Assembly (NCBI GenBank): GCA_005502925.1
Contig: SCPD01000004.1
Span: 1-64,000 of the forward strand
DNA length: 64,000 nt
DNA from: Rhizobiales bacterium Y(2018)
GTDB taxonomy: Bacteria; Pseudomonadota; Alphaproteobacteria; Rhizobiales; Aestuariivirgaceae
Reading direction: 5' to 3'
The notes under the pieces were generated by a model. The model was not told the DNA's origin and did not search any database. It was given only the letters and a program-made list of their open reading frames with translations. Position numbers and translations under genes: made by a program. Below are positions 48,770 to 57,390 of this stretch, in pieces (the first letter of the stretch is position 1; every line of letters begins with the position of its first letter).

Positions 48770-49267
48770 ATGACCGTGCGCCTGTCCAAGATCATCATGT
48801 GCCTGTGCCTGGCGGCCTTCGCCTTCATGGTGGCCTTCGGCAACATCACCGACTACGGATCCAACTTCGCCTTCGTCCAGCATGTGCTCAGCATGGACAC
48901 GACCTTTCCGGGCAACAAGCTGATGTACCGCGCCATCACCAATGAGAGCTTCTGGCACGTCGCCTATTGGCTCATCATTCTGGGTGAAGCCTTGACGTTC
49001 CTTCTGTTCCTCATCGGCGCCCTCCATCTCTGGCAGGCGCGCCACGCGACGGGCGCTCAATTCAACAAGGCTAAACGCTTCGCCGTCATCGCCGCCACCA
49101 TGGGTTTCCTCGTCTGGTTCTTCGGCTTCATGGTGGTCGGCGGCGAATGGTTCGCGATGTGGCAGTCGCAGACCTGGAACGGCCAGGAAGCCGCCTTCAA
49201 ATTCTACGTCGCCATCATCGGCGTGCTCATCTATCTCAACCAGCCGGACGGCGATTTGACGGCGTGA
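48770..49267 (+). CDS. DUF2165 small integral membrane protein
   Basis: The 165-residue protein has four membrane segments (about 5-27, 63-87, 103-125, 144-161) and the DUF2165 features FGNITDYGSNFAFVQHVLSMD and YRAITNESFWHVAYWLI. Function unknown; family members are predicted inner-membrane proteins. The ATG at 48770 has GGGGAG upstream, and the frame continues earlier without membrane sequence. It converges on the GNAT gene after 26 bases. Confidence 0.9.
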   Translation: MTVRLSKIIMCLCLAAFAFMVAFGNITDYGSNFAFVQHVLSMDTTFPGNKLMYRAITNESFWHVAYWLIILGEALTFLLFLIGALHLWQARHATGAQFNKAKRFAVIAATMGFLVWFFGFMVVGGEWFAMWQSQTWNGQEAAFKFYVAIIGVLIYLNQPDGDLTA

Positions 49268-49293
49268 AGGCGAGGAGTCTCTGCCACGTTGTT

Positions 49294-49833
49294 TCAGCCT
49301 AGCGGCAAATACCAGAACAGCGCGATCTCGCGCGTCTCCGGCATCTCGCCGCGATAAAGAAAACGGTCGAAGCCGCCGAGTGTGAAGCCCAGCCGTTCAT
49401 AGAGCTTGCAGGCGGCGACATTGTTGTTCTGGGTTTCGAGCATCACGCCCGGCAACTGCCGCTCGCGCGCCCAGGCGATCGCCCGTTCGACCAGGGCCCT
49501 TCCCACACCATGACGCCGGGAATCTGAGCCAACCGCCAGATGATCGATGAAGCCATAACGGTTCCAATGGACCGCCACCGAAACATGCCCGGCCAATCTG
49601 CCGTCGGCATAGGCGAGGAGAAACATCTTGTCCGCCGCATCGATGAAGTCGGCGAGCTCGCTTTCCTCGTTGTCGGCATAACGCTTTTCATAGGCCGGCA
49701 CCGGCGCGAGTTCATAGGTGACGATGCCGTCGCGCGCCGAAGGCAGGAGCTCGGCCTCGACCATGAAGGCGCCATCGAGCGCAATCACATCGGCAAGATT
49801 GTCCCGGCTGAGCGGCCGGAAGACGAGTGTCAT
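49294..49833 (-). CDS. GNAT acetyltransferase, streptothricin acetyltransferase-like
   Basis: The 179-residue protein has the GNAT CoA site RRHGVGRALVERAI and a C-terminal block LETQNNNVAACKLYERLGFTLGGFDRF...EIALFWYL that resembles the streptothricin acetyltransferases Sat/SatA (LETQTNN, CNLYAKCGFTLGG). An antibiotic-modifying or small-amine acetylating role is thus possible, but not proven. Its ATG overlaps the stop of the Rdx gene by four bases, so the two are coupled. Confidence 0.85.
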   Translation of the reverse strand: MTLVFRPLSRDNLADVIALDGAFMVEAELLPSARDGIVTYELAPVPAYEKRYADNEESELADFIDAADKMFLLAYADGRLAGHVSVAVHWNRYGFIDHLAVGSDSRRHGVGRALVERAIAWARERQLPGVMLETQNNNVAACKLYERLGFTLGGFDRFLYRGEMPETREIALFWYLPLG

Positions 49834-50132
49834 TTGCGCTCTTCCGCCGCCCGGTCGGTGTGGCCGAGATCGCGGTCCGGCGACACCCGGTCGCGCACCA
49901 GTTGCTTGAGCGTCTTCACGTCCGGAAAGCCACCATCGCGCTTGCGGTCCCAGATCAGCTCATCCCCGCAGGTGATCTGGAAGATGCCGCCGGTGCCCGG
50001 AATGAGGGCGACCTCACTCAATTCGGTGGTGAAGGTCGACAGCAGCTCCTGGGCCATCCAGGCGGCGCGGAGCAGCCATTGGCACTGGGTGCAATAAGTG
50101 ATGGCGACGCGGGCCTGGGTTTCCGTCGGCAT
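49830..50132 (-). CDS. Rdx/SelW/SelT-family CxxC protein
   Basis: The 100-residue protein has the thioredoxin-like Rdx family start VAITYCTQCQWLLRAAWMAQELL, with the redox CxxC (CTQC), and the family block GGIFQITCGDELIWDRKRDGGFP. Homologues include selenoprotein W; here both are Cys. It may be a redox partner of unknown target. It is coupled to the GNAT gene by an ATGA overlap. Confidence 0.87.
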   Translation of the reverse strand: MPTETQARVAITYCTQCQWLLRAAWMAQELLSTFTTELSEVALIPGTGGIFQITCGDELIWDRKRDGGFPDVKTLKQLVRDRVSPDRDLGHTDRAAEERK

Positions 50133-50170
50133 GGCTGGTTCCCTGATTCACAAAGCTTGCTATGTAGGCC

Positions 50171-50283
50171 TAGCGCGGGATGCGAAAAAGTGGAGGCCGG
50201 TTTTTCGCAGAATCCCGCGCTAAAACATAAGAATCGATCACGTTTATGAGTTTGGATCGATTCGATCCAAACTCATCGTGATC
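50171..50283. repeat. Composite two-hairpin dispersed element
   Basis: Hairpin one: TAGCGCGGGAT...ATCCCGCGCTA with inner CGAAAAA/TTTTTCG. Linker AAACATAAGA. Hairpin two: GATCACG...CGTGATC around ATGAGTTTGGATCGA / TCGATCCAAACTCAT-like arms. The core GAAAAAGTGGAGGCCGGTTTTTC is related to the GAAAAGTGCGAAGCGGTTTTC core of other elements. Confidence 0.85.
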
Positions 50284-50326
50284 TGGCTTCATCGCTATCC
50301 ATCCCTGCCTACCGAAAGCTGCACCT

Positions 50327-50719
50327 ATGGCCTCAGCCAAAAACTTCGATGACCTGCTGGCCGTTGCTCAGGCCGAGCGAGCCCTGGCTGAAGCGCATCT
50401 CAGCCTCGATCTGGGAGTCTTCGATCAGCTTCTCCACAAGGACTACATCATCATCCAGCCCGGCGGCGGTGCCGAAAACAAGGCCGGGACGCTGGCGTCC
50501 TTTCGCAAGGGCACGCGCCATTGGGACAAGGCCTCGGTGGATCAGCTCGATATCCGCCTGTTTGACGGAACAGCCGTCGTTACCGGCCGCTGGACTGCCT
50601 CCGGGCGGAATGGCGCGGCCTCGTTCGACTATCAGGCGCGTTTCCTGTCGGTCTGGGTGAGAGAGGACGGCCGCTGGCAGAATGTGGCCTATCAATCGAC
50701 CGAAATACCGGCCGGGTAG
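50327..50719 (+). CDS. NTF2-like protein (DUF4440/SnoaL-type)
   Basis: The 130-residue protein has the NTF2-like cone pattern: AQAERALAEAHLSLDLGVFDQLL (helices), HKDYIIIQPGGGAENKAG, and ARFLSVWVREDGRWQNVAYQSTEIPAG. Such proteins bind or isomerise small molecules; the role here is unknown. No SD is obvious. It ends at a bidirectional terminator shared with rpmE. Confidence 0.82.
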   Translation: MASAKNFDDLLAVAQAERALAEAHLSLDLGVFDQLLHKDYIIIQPGGGAENKAGTLASFRKGTRHWDKASVDQLDIRLFDGTAVVTGRWTASGRNGAASFDYQARFLSVWVREDGRWQNVAYQSTEIPAG

Positions 50720-50734
50720 CAGCGGTACCCCCCA

Positions 50735-50764
50735 AAACACAAAACCCGGCACGAGGCCGGGTTT
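50735..50764 (-). terminator. Terminator of rpmE (usable in both directions)
   Basis: AAACCCGGC-ACGAG-GCCGGGTTT is a perfect nine-pair stem. On the minus strand the T-rich TTTTGTGTTTTGG follows, so it ends rpmE; the plus direction has only a short TTT inside the stem. Confidence 0.82.
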
Positions 50765-50788
50765 AGGGCGCAAAGCTGAAAGCCGGGC

Positions 50789-51010
50789 TTACTTGTTGAG
50801 GAAGCCGAACTTCTGCTTGAACTTGCTGACGCGGCCGCCGCGATCGAGGAGCGTCTGCTGGCCGCCGGTCCAGGCCGGATGCGACTTCGGATCGATGTCG
50901 AGATTGAGCGTGTCGCCTTCCTTGCCGTAGGTCGAACGGGTCTGGAACTTGCTGCCGTCGGTCATCACCACATTGATCATGTGATATTGGGGATGAATGT
51001 CTTTCTTCAT
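50789..51010 (-). CDS. rpmE: Large ribosomal subunit protein bL31
   Basis: bL31 joins the subunit bridge area. The 73-residue protein starts [20 protein letters not shown] and has [25 protein letters not shown]. It lacks the zinc cysteines, so it is the C-minus form. It diverges from the ABC exporter gene over about 150 bases. Confidence 0.97.
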   Translation of the reverse strand: MKKDIHPQYHMINVVMTDGSKFQTRSTYGKEGDTLNLDIDPKSHPAWTGGQQTLLDRGGRVSKFKQKFGFLNK

Positions 51011-51161
51011 GGCGTAAACTCTCTTGGAGGCGCGCCCGCGGCGCCCGGAAACTGCGAATTTAGGGGCTTCGGGCGGCGTCTATACAGGAGGGGGGCCCCC
51101 AGCGCAAGTGCGGCGGCTTGGCCCCTTTTTAGGGCGGTCCTGGTGGTCTAACTGGAGCAAA

Positions 51162-52952
51162 ATGGCTCGTTCAACCGAAGATACCGCCCCGGCCCGGCCT
51201 GCCGGCAAGAGCCTGAAGCCGCTCCGCCGCTTCTTACCCCTGCTCACGGCCTATCGCCTGCCCGTCGCTTTGGCCTTCCTGGCCCTGGTGGTGGCGGCTC
51301 TCGCCACCCTCATCGTGCCGCTGGCGGTCCGCCGGGTCATCGACCATGGCTTCTCGGCCGAGGGCAGCCTCCTCATCAACCAGTATTTCGCCGTGATGCT
51401 GGCCGTCGTCGCGGTCCTGGCGCTCGCCTCCGCCGCCCGCTTCTACCTCGTCACCTGGCTCGGCGAGCGCATCGTCGCCGATACCCGCGACCTCCTGTTC
51501 AAGCACCTGCTCGATCTCAGCCCCACCTTCTACGAGGCGAACCGCTCGGGCGAGATCGTCTCGCGCCTCACCGCCGACACGACCCAGATCAAATCGGCCT
51601 TCTCCACCTCGGCCTCGATCGCCTTGCGTAATCTGGTGATGCTGATCGGCGCCGCCGTGATGATGGTGGTGACCAGTGCCAAATTGTCGTGCCTCGTCCT
51701 CCTCGCGATTCCCTTGATCGTGCTGCCGCTCATTTTCTTCGGCCGCCGGGTGCGCGCGCTGTCGCGCGAGGCCCAGGACACGCTGGCCAATTCGGCGGCC
51801 TATGCCCAGGAGCGCCTGCTCGCCGTGACGGCGGTGCAGTCTTTCGTCCAGGAGCTCACTGCGATCAAAGCGTTCAAGGACGCGACCGCCGTCGCCTTCG
51901 ACGCCTCCGCCCGGCGCACCCGCGCCCGCGCCTTCCTCACCGGCGCCATCATCTTCCTGTCGCTGGGCTCGGTGACGGCGGTGCTCTGGTACGGCGCCCG
52001 CGAGGTGATCACCGGCGCCATGACGGCCGGTACCCTCAGCCAGTTCGTGCTTTATGCGGTGCTCGCGGCGAGCGCATTGGGTGAGCTGTCGCAGGTCTGG
52101 GGCGAGGTTCAGGCCGCCTCGGGGGCCGCCGAACGCATCGCCGAGCTGCTCGATGAGACGCCTGCCATCGCCGCCCCGCTTTCACCCGTGCCGCTGCCTA
52201 CGCCCGCCAAGGGCGAGGTCGTTTTCGACAGAGTGAGCTTCCATTATCCGACCCGGCCCGATGGACCGGCGCTCGAAGAGGTGAGCTTCACCGTGGCCAA
52301 AGGTGAGACGGTGGCCCTCGTCGGCCCTTCGGGCGCCGGCAAGTCGACGATCTTCGCGCTGCTGCAGCGCTTCTACGACCCGCAGACGGGCCGCGTCCTT
52401 GTCGATGGCGTCGATGTGCGCCAGGCCGATCCGCGCGCCGTCAGGTCGCGCATCGCCGTGGTGCCGCAGGAGACCGTGATCTTCTCGGGGAGCGTCCTCG
52501 ACAATATCCGCTTCGGCCGGCCTCAAGCCTCGCTCGCCGAGATCAAGGCGGCGGCGCGCGCCGCCCGCATCGATGAATTCGCCGAGCGTCTGCCGGAAGG
52601 CTACGACACCGAGGTCGGCGAGCGTGGCATTACTCTGTCGGGCGGCCAGCGCCAGCGCATCGCCATTGGCCGTGCCATATTGCGCGACGCGCCGATCCTT
52701 CTGCTCGATGAGGCGACGAGCGCGCTCGACGCCGAGAGCGAGGCGCTGATCCAGGAGGCGATCACCGAGCTCACCCAGCACCGCACGACTTTGGTCATCG
52801 CCCATCGCCTGGCGACGGTGAGGAATGCCGGACGCATCCTGGTGCTCGATGAAGGCCGCGTCGTCGCTGAAGGCCAGCATGGCGAGCTCGCCCAGACGAA
52901 CCCACTCTATTCACGCCTCGCCAAGCTGCAGTTCAGCGCACAGTCGGCCTAA
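51162..52952 (+). CDS. ABC transporter, fused permease and ATPase (MsbA-like)
   Basis: The 596-residue protein joins an N-terminal membrane domain (six helices, about 30-330) with a C-terminal ATPase: Walker A GPSGAGKST, Q-loop PQETVIF, ABC signature LSGGQRQRI, Walker B ILLLDEATSALD. It likely exports lipid-like or other hydrophobic substrates. The CTGGAGCAAA before ATG 51162 fits. Its TAA stop is the first triplet of the next dispersed element. Confidence 0.93.
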   Translation: MARSTEDTAPARPAGKSLKPLRRFLPLLTAYRLPVALAFLALVVAALATLIVPLAVRRVIDHGFSAEGSLLINQYFAVMLAVVAVLALASAARFYLVTWLGERIVADTRDLLFKHLLDLSPTFYEANRSGEIVSRLTADTTQIKSAFSTSASIALRNLVMLIGAAVMMVVTSAKLSCLVLLAIPLIVLPLIFFGRRVRALSREAQDTLANSAAYAQERLLAVTAVQSFVQELTAIKAFKDATAVAFDASARRTRARAFLTGAIIFLSLGSVTAVLWYGAREVITGAMTAGTLSQFVLYAVLAASALGELSQVWGEVQAASGAAERIAELLDETPAIAAPLSPVPLPTPAKGEVVFDRVSFHYPTRPDGPALEEVSFTVAKGETVALVGPSGAGKSTIFALLQRFYDPQTGRVLVDGVDVRQADPRAVRSRIAVVPQETVIFSGSVLDNIRFGRPQASLAEIKAAARAARIDEFAERLPEGYDTEVGERGITLSGGQRQRIAIGRAILRDAPILLLDEATSALDAESEALIQEAITELTQHRTTLVIAHRLATVRNAGRILVLDEGRVVAEGQHGELAQTNPLYSRLAKLQFSAQSA

Positions 52953-52953
52953 A

Positions 52954-52998
52954 GCATGATCCGGAAAAGTGCAAAGCGGTTTTCCGAGAAGATCATGC
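52954..52998. repeat. Dispersed palindromic element, GCATGATC type
   Basis: GCATGATC pairs with GATCATGC around GAAAAGTGCAAAGCGGTTTTC. The TAA stop codon of the ABC gene overlaps the usual TAAAGC edge. Confidence 0.85.
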
Positions 52999-53014
52999 GC
53001 AGACAAAAGCAATC

Positions 53015-54043
53015 TTAGCGCTCGGTGAGCTTGAGCTCGATGCGCCGGTTGCGCGTCTTGGCTTCTTCGCTGTCGCCCGGATCGAGCGGCTGGAATTCGC
53101 CGAAACCCGCCGCCACCAGATGCTTGGGCGTCACGCCCTGCTGGATCAGGTAATTGACGACGGCGATGGCGCGGGCCGAAGACAGTTCCCAGTTCGACTT
53201 GAAGACCGTTTGGATCGGATCGGTGTCGGTATGGCCGTCGACGCGCAGCACCCAGGCGATATCGGGCGGGATCTCGCTTTCGAGCTCCTTGAGCGCGCTG
53301 GCGAGCTTGTCCATTTCGACGAGTCCAGCCGGGTTGATGGTCGCCGAGCCCTTCGGGAACAGCACTTCCGACTGGAAGACGAAGCGGTCGCCAACGACGA
53401 GGATATCGGAGCGCTGGCTCAGGATCTTGCGCAAGCGGCCGAAGAACTCCGAGCGATAACGGGTCAGCTCCTGCACACGTTGCGCCAGCGCCGAATTAAG
53501 CCGCTTGCCGAGATCGATGATCTGCGCCTGGTCGGTGCGCGAGCGTGTCTCGGCATCGGCGAGCAGACCCGAAAGGGCTGCGATCTGCCGGCGGAGCGCG
53601 GCGAGCTGCTGGTTGAGCAGTTCGACCTTGGCGAGCGCGTCGGCGGAAAGCTGCTTTTCCTGGTCGAGCGCCGTGCGCAGGCCGGTGATGGTGGACCCGG
53701 CGCTGTCGCCCTTGGCGGCCTCGCCTTCGAGCTGCAGCATCAGGTTGGACGACTTGGTCTTCTCGGCCTGGAGATCATCGCCCAGCGTCGCGAAATTGAG
53801 TTCGAGCTCGGCCTTGGCCGATTTCTCGAGCGCCAGCAACTGGGTGAGCTCGGCGATCTGCGAGCGCAATTGGCCGAGCGCGCTGTCCTGGCCTGAAATC
53901 TCGCGCGCCAGGAGGAACTGCGCGACGATGAAGACCGACAACAGGAAGGTGATGACGAGCAGGAGCTGCGCCATCGCGTCGACGAAGCCCGGCCAGTAAG
54001 GGGCATCGTCATGGCGCCGGCGCCGCGAGAGGGCTTGCGCCAT
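53015..54043 (-). CDS. MotB/OmpA-like peptidoglycan-binding protein
   Basis: The 342-residue protein has one N-terminal membrane helix (about 21-46) with the MotB-type proton-binding Asp22 (FVDAMAQLLLVITFLLSVF), a coiled coil (about 50-205), and a C-terminal OmpA-like domain (about 220-342; VLRVDGHTDTDP, FKSNWELSSARA). It is paired three bases downstream of the MotA-like gene. Such pairs are not flagellar genes by context and no flagellar gene is near. Likely a stator-type channel with unknown role. Confidence 0.85.
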   Translation of the reverse strand: MAQALSRRRRHDDAPYWPGFVDAMAQLLLVITFLLSVFIVAQFLLAREISGQDSALGQLRSQIAELTQLLALEKSAKAELELNFATLGDDLQAEKTKSSNLMLQLEGEAAKGDSAGSTITGLRTALDQEKQLSADALAKVELLNQQLAALRRQIAALSGLLADAETRSRTDQAQIIDLGKRLNSALAQRVQELTRYRSEFFGRLRKILSQRSDILVVGDRFVFQSEVLFPKGSATINPAGLVEMDKLASALKELESEIPPDIAWVLRVDGHTDTDPIQTVFKSNWELSSARAIAVVNYLIQQGVTPKHLVAAGFGEFQPLDPGDSEEAKTRNRRIELKLTER

Positions 54044-54046
54044 GGT

Positions 54047-55162
54047 TTATTCGTCCTCGACCGCGGCGGCCTGGCTGAACCGGCTTGTCGGGCTTTGGCT
54101 CTGCGGCGGTTGCTGCTTGGAGGCGCGCAGGATGAGCTTCTGCATCTCGTTCTGCTGGACCTGCTGGGCCTGCGCCCATTGCCGCACGATCTTCTGCTCC
54201 TCGCGCATCTGCTGCACCAGGCTCGCCACCGCATCGGCGAGCTTCTCCATTGATTCGCCATCCTGGGCGGAGAGCGCCGGCAGGCCGAGCCCCGAGGAAA
54301 CCGGTGCCGGCGCTGAAGCCGAGGGCGCCGGCTCGGCGGCGAGCGCCTCGTCGAGCGTCTGGTTGATGCGCTCGATGCCCTTTTGCAGGCCCGCCACGTC
54401 GAGCCGGAGATAATGCGGCACGCTCAGCGTCCCGCTTTCGCCGGCCTGGAGATCGGTAATGGTCGACAGCCAGTCTTCGAGATCGTTGTAGAACCGGTTT
54501 TGCGCCTGGCTGGCCTGCAATTCGAGGAAGCCCAGGATCAGCGACCCGGCGAGGCCGAAAAGCGAGGACGAGAAGGCGAGGCCCATGCCCGACAAGGGCG
54601 CTTCGAGACCGGTCTTGAGTTCCTCGAAGACGGTGGCCGACTGGGCCGAGGAGACATCGAGCGCCCGGATGGCGTCGCCGACCGAGGTCACGGTTTCGAG
54701 CAGGCCCCAGAAAGTGCCAAGGAGGCCGAGGAAGATCAGGAGGCCGACCAGATAGCGCGAGATGTCGCGCGCTTCATCGAGGCGGGAAGCGAGCGAATCG
54801 AGCAGCGAGCGCATCGATAGGGGCGACAGCACCGTGCGATTCGGCCGGTCGCGGAAGAGTGTCGCCATCGGCCCGAGCAACCGCGGCATGTGAGTCGTAT
54901 CATGGTCGGGGTCGTTGATCTTGAAGCTGTTGACCCAGTTGATCTCGGGCCACAGCCGCCAGACGATGCGGAAGGAATAGCCCACGCCCAGAATGAGGGC
55001 GCCGATGATCACGCCATTGAGTGCCGGATTGGCCATAAAGGCCCGTTGCATATGGGGAAACAGCACGACCACCAGGATGGTGACGACCAGCGTGAACACC
55101 ATCATGCGGACGAGGTAGACTTTCGGCAGTTCGAGAACCGTATGTTCTTTGGCGTCGGTCAT
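54047..55162 (-). CDS. MotA/TolQ/ExbB-type proton channel protein
   Basis: The 371-residue protein has four membrane segments (about 15-35, 50-68, 138-160, 194-217) and the MotA/TolQ/ExbB block GLLGTFWGLLETVTSVGDAI with GMGLAFSSSLFGLAGSLILG, the proton-channel pattern. A long C-terminal tail (residues ~260-371) is Pro/Ala-rich then Gln-rich coiled coil, unlike TolQ and flagellar MotA. It is the upstream partner of the OmpA/MotB-like protein. Function not assigned. Confidence 0.87.
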   Translation of the reverse strand: MTDAKEHTVLELPKVYLVRMMVFTLVVTILVVVLFPHMQRAFMANPALNGVIIGALILGVGYSFRIVWRLWPEINWVNSFKINDPDHDTTHMPRLLGPMATLFRDRPNRTVLSPLSMRSLLDSLASRLDEARDISRYLVGLLIFLGLLGTFWGLLETVTSVGDAIRALDVSSAQSATVFEELKTGLEAPLSGMGLAFSSSLFGLAGSLILGFLELQASQAQNRFYNDLEDWLSTITDLQAGESGTLSVPHYLRLDVAGLQKGIERINQTLDEALAAEPAPSASAPAPVSSGLGLPALSAQDGESMEKLADAVASLVQQMREEQKIVRQWAQAQQVQQNEMQKLILRASKQQPPQSQSPTSRFSQAAAVEDE

Positions 55163-55312
55163 GGGCGGCTTGGGAACCTCAGGGCGCGGTAAATGGCGGT
55201 AAATCTAGACGATTGCGTGGCGGGTTAACAGCGAGACGGTGAAGCTTTTCCGGCGGCTCCGGCGCCGTGGCCGGCGGCCGTCATTATTCTCTAGGAATAT
55301 TCACCGCAAATC

Positions 55313-55984
55313 TCAGACGTCGAGCGCCCAGTCGAGCTCGTTCGACAATTCGCCCCGGCAGTAATCGACATGCAGCACACGCCTGCGACGCGGTGAAGTC
55401 GAAGCGTCGCTGGCATGGAGCGCCAGGGCCTTCATCGCCAAAAGCCCACCGGCCTTGACCTCGCACAGGATGGCCTGGCCCTTGGCGGCCGCGCTCTTGA
55501 CCTCGGCATCGCTCAGGCGTCCCAGGCGATGCGTGCCGGGCAGGACCTTCAGCGCGCCATTGCCGGCATCGCAGTCGTCGAGATGGAGGCGCAGGTTGAA
55601 CATCTTCTCGAGCAAGCTGGCCGGCGCCTCGACATGCGGCTGGCCGCCTTTGACCGTCCAGGTGCCGAAGCCCGCGAGCTCGACGCGCCGCTTTACCGCG
55701 ATGACCCGGTCCTGATGCCAGGGCAGATGCCAGTTGGCATCGGGCGTCTTGTCGAAGGCGAGAACCCGCACCGGCCGCGGTGGTGCACCCGACAGTTCGC
55801 GCGCTCTCCGCCCGAGCGCGCCTTCGGGACCGATCAACGCTCTGATGGTGGGCGAGAGATCAAAGGGTCGCGCGCCGACGCGCACGCCTGTGGCATCGAA
55901 TTCCTCGGCCAGTATCGCAATGATATCGGCGCCGACGGCGTTCTCACTGAGCGCGACGCCGTCGCGCTCGAAGTCGAACAGCAC
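55313..55984 (-). CDS. Phytanoyl-CoA dioxygenase-like protein
   Basis: The 223-residue protein has the Fe(II)/2-oxoglutarate oxygenase pattern: WHQDRVI (His and Asp), a distal LHASDAST with the third His ligand, and RRRVLHVDYC with a 2-OG-binding Arg. It resembles the phytanoyl-CoA dioxygenase family. The start is GTG 55984, just six bases after the pntB stop; no SD visible. Substrate unknown. It is the last gene of the transhydrogenase operon region. Confidence 0.78.
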   Translation of the reverse strand: MLFDFERDGVALSENAVGADIIAILAEEFDATGVRVGARPFDLSPTIRALIGPEGALGRRARELSGAPPRPVRVLAFDKTPDANWHLPWHQDRVIAVKRRVELAGFGTWTVKGGQPHVEAPASLLEKMFNLRLHLDDCDAGNGALKVLPGTHRLGRLSDAEVKSAAAKGQAILCEVKAGGLLAMKALALHASDASTSPRRRRVLHVDYCRGELSNELDWALDV

Positions 55985-55990
55985 GAAGCG

Positions 55991-57388
55991 TCAGCCCATC
56001 CCCTTGACGATTTCTTCGGTCATCTTCTTGGCGTCGCCGAACAGCATCATCGTATTGTCGCGATAGAACAGACCGTTGTCGATGCCGGCATAACCAGACG
56101 ACATGCCGCGCTTGATGAACATCACCGTATTCGCCTTCCACACTTCGAGCACCGGCATGCCGTAGATCGGCGAGGCCGGGTCGTCCTTGGCGGCGGGGTT
56201 GGTCACGTCATTGGCGCCGATGACGAAGGCGACGTCCGACTGGGCGAATTCGGAATTGATGTCCTCGAGCTCGAACACCTCGTCATAGGGCACGTTGGCT
56301 TCGGCCAGGAGCACGTTCATATGGCCGGGCATGCGGCCCGCCACCGGATGAATGGCGTATTTGACCGTGACGCCCGCCTTCTTGAGATGGTCCGCCATCT
56401 CGCGCAGCGCATGCTGGGCCTGCGCCACCGCCATGCCGTAGCCCGGTACGATGATGACCGAGCCGGCATTCTTCATGATGAAGGCGGCGTCCTCGGCCGA
56501 GCCCTGCTTCACGGGCTTGGCTTCGCCGCCACCCGCAGCCGCCGCGGTCTCGCCGCCGAAGCCACCCAGGATGACGCTGATGAAGGAGCGGTTCATGCCC
56601 TTGCACATGATGTAGGACAGGATCGCACCCGACGAGCCGACCAAGGCGCCGGTGATGATGAGCGCCGTATTGGCGAGCGTGAAGCCGATGCCGGCCGCGG
56701 CCCAGCCCGAATAGGAATTCAGCATCGAGATGACGACCGGCATGTCGGCGCCGCCGATCGGCACGATGAGCAGGAGGCCGAGCACCAGGCTGATGACGAC
56801 GATGAGCCAGAAGGCGATGGCGCTCTGGCCGGCGAAGAAGCTGTAGATGCAGACAACGAGCGCCAGGGCGAGCGCGATATTGATGAGATGCCGGGCCGGC
56901 AGGATGATCGGCTTGCCGCTCATCCGCCCGTCGAGCTTGAGGAAGGCGATGATCGAGCCGGTGAAGGTGAGCGCGCCGATGGCGGCGCCCAGCGCCATTT
57001 CGACACGGCTCTGGGCATGGATCTCGCCATTGGTGGCGATGCCGAAGGCCTCCGGCGAATAATAGGCGGCGGCGGCGACGAAGACGGCGGCGAGGCCGAC
57101 CAGCGAATGGAAAGCGGCGACGAGTTGCGGCATCGCCGTCATGGCGATGCGTTTGGCGGTGACGGCGCCGATGGCGCCGCCGATGGCGATACCGCCGATG
57201 ATGAGCGCCCAGGCGAGCCCGCTGGCGGGTGCCGCAAGGAGCAGCGTCGTCACGATGGCGAGCCCCATGCCGATCATGCCGTACATGTTGCCCTGGCGCG
57301 ATGTTTCGGGGCTCGACAGGCCGCGCAGCGCCATGATGAACAAGGCGCCGGAAACCAGATAGAGGAAGGCGGCGAGAGAAGCGCTCAT
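55991..57388 (-). CDS. pntB: NAD(P) transhydrogenase subunit beta
   Basis: PntB forms the membrane proton channel and NADP-binding domain III of the transhydrogenase. The 465-residue protein has about nine membrane helices and a C-terminal NADP domain with GYGMAVAQAQ (near residue 313) and the family segment IGANDVTNPAAKDDPASPIYGMP. The operon runs pntA1-pntA2-x-pntB; a two-base gap precedes this gene. Confidence 0.96.
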   Translation of the reverse strand: MSASLAAFLYLVSGALFIMALRGLSSPETSRQGNMYGMIGMGLAIVTTLLLAAPASGLAWALIIGGIAIGGAIGAVTAKRIAMTAMPQLVAAFHSLVGLAAVFVAAAAYYSPEAFGIATNGEIHAQSRVEMALGAAIGALTFTGSIIAFLKLDGRMSGKPIILPARHLINIALALALVVCIYSFFAGQSAIAFWLIVVISLVLGLLLIVPIGGADMPVVISMLNSYSGWAAAGIGFTLANTALIITGALVGSSGAILSYIMCKGMNRSFISVILGGFGGETAAAAGGGEAKPVKQGSAEDAAFIMKNAGSVIIVPGYGMAVAQAQHALREMADHLKKAGVTVKYAIHPVAGRMPGHMNVLLAEANVPYDEVFELEDINSEFAQSDVAFVIGANDVTNPAAKDDPASPIYGMPVLEVWKANTVMFIKRGMSSGYAGIDNGLFYRDNTMMLFGDAKKMTEEIVKGMG

Positions 57389-57390
57389 GA

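Noticed and set aside
53015-55162. Zorya-type antiphage system
   Set aside because: The MotA/MotB-like pair fits ZorA/ZorB only superficially; no ZorC, ZorD or ZorE gene and no helicase or nuclease is nearby.
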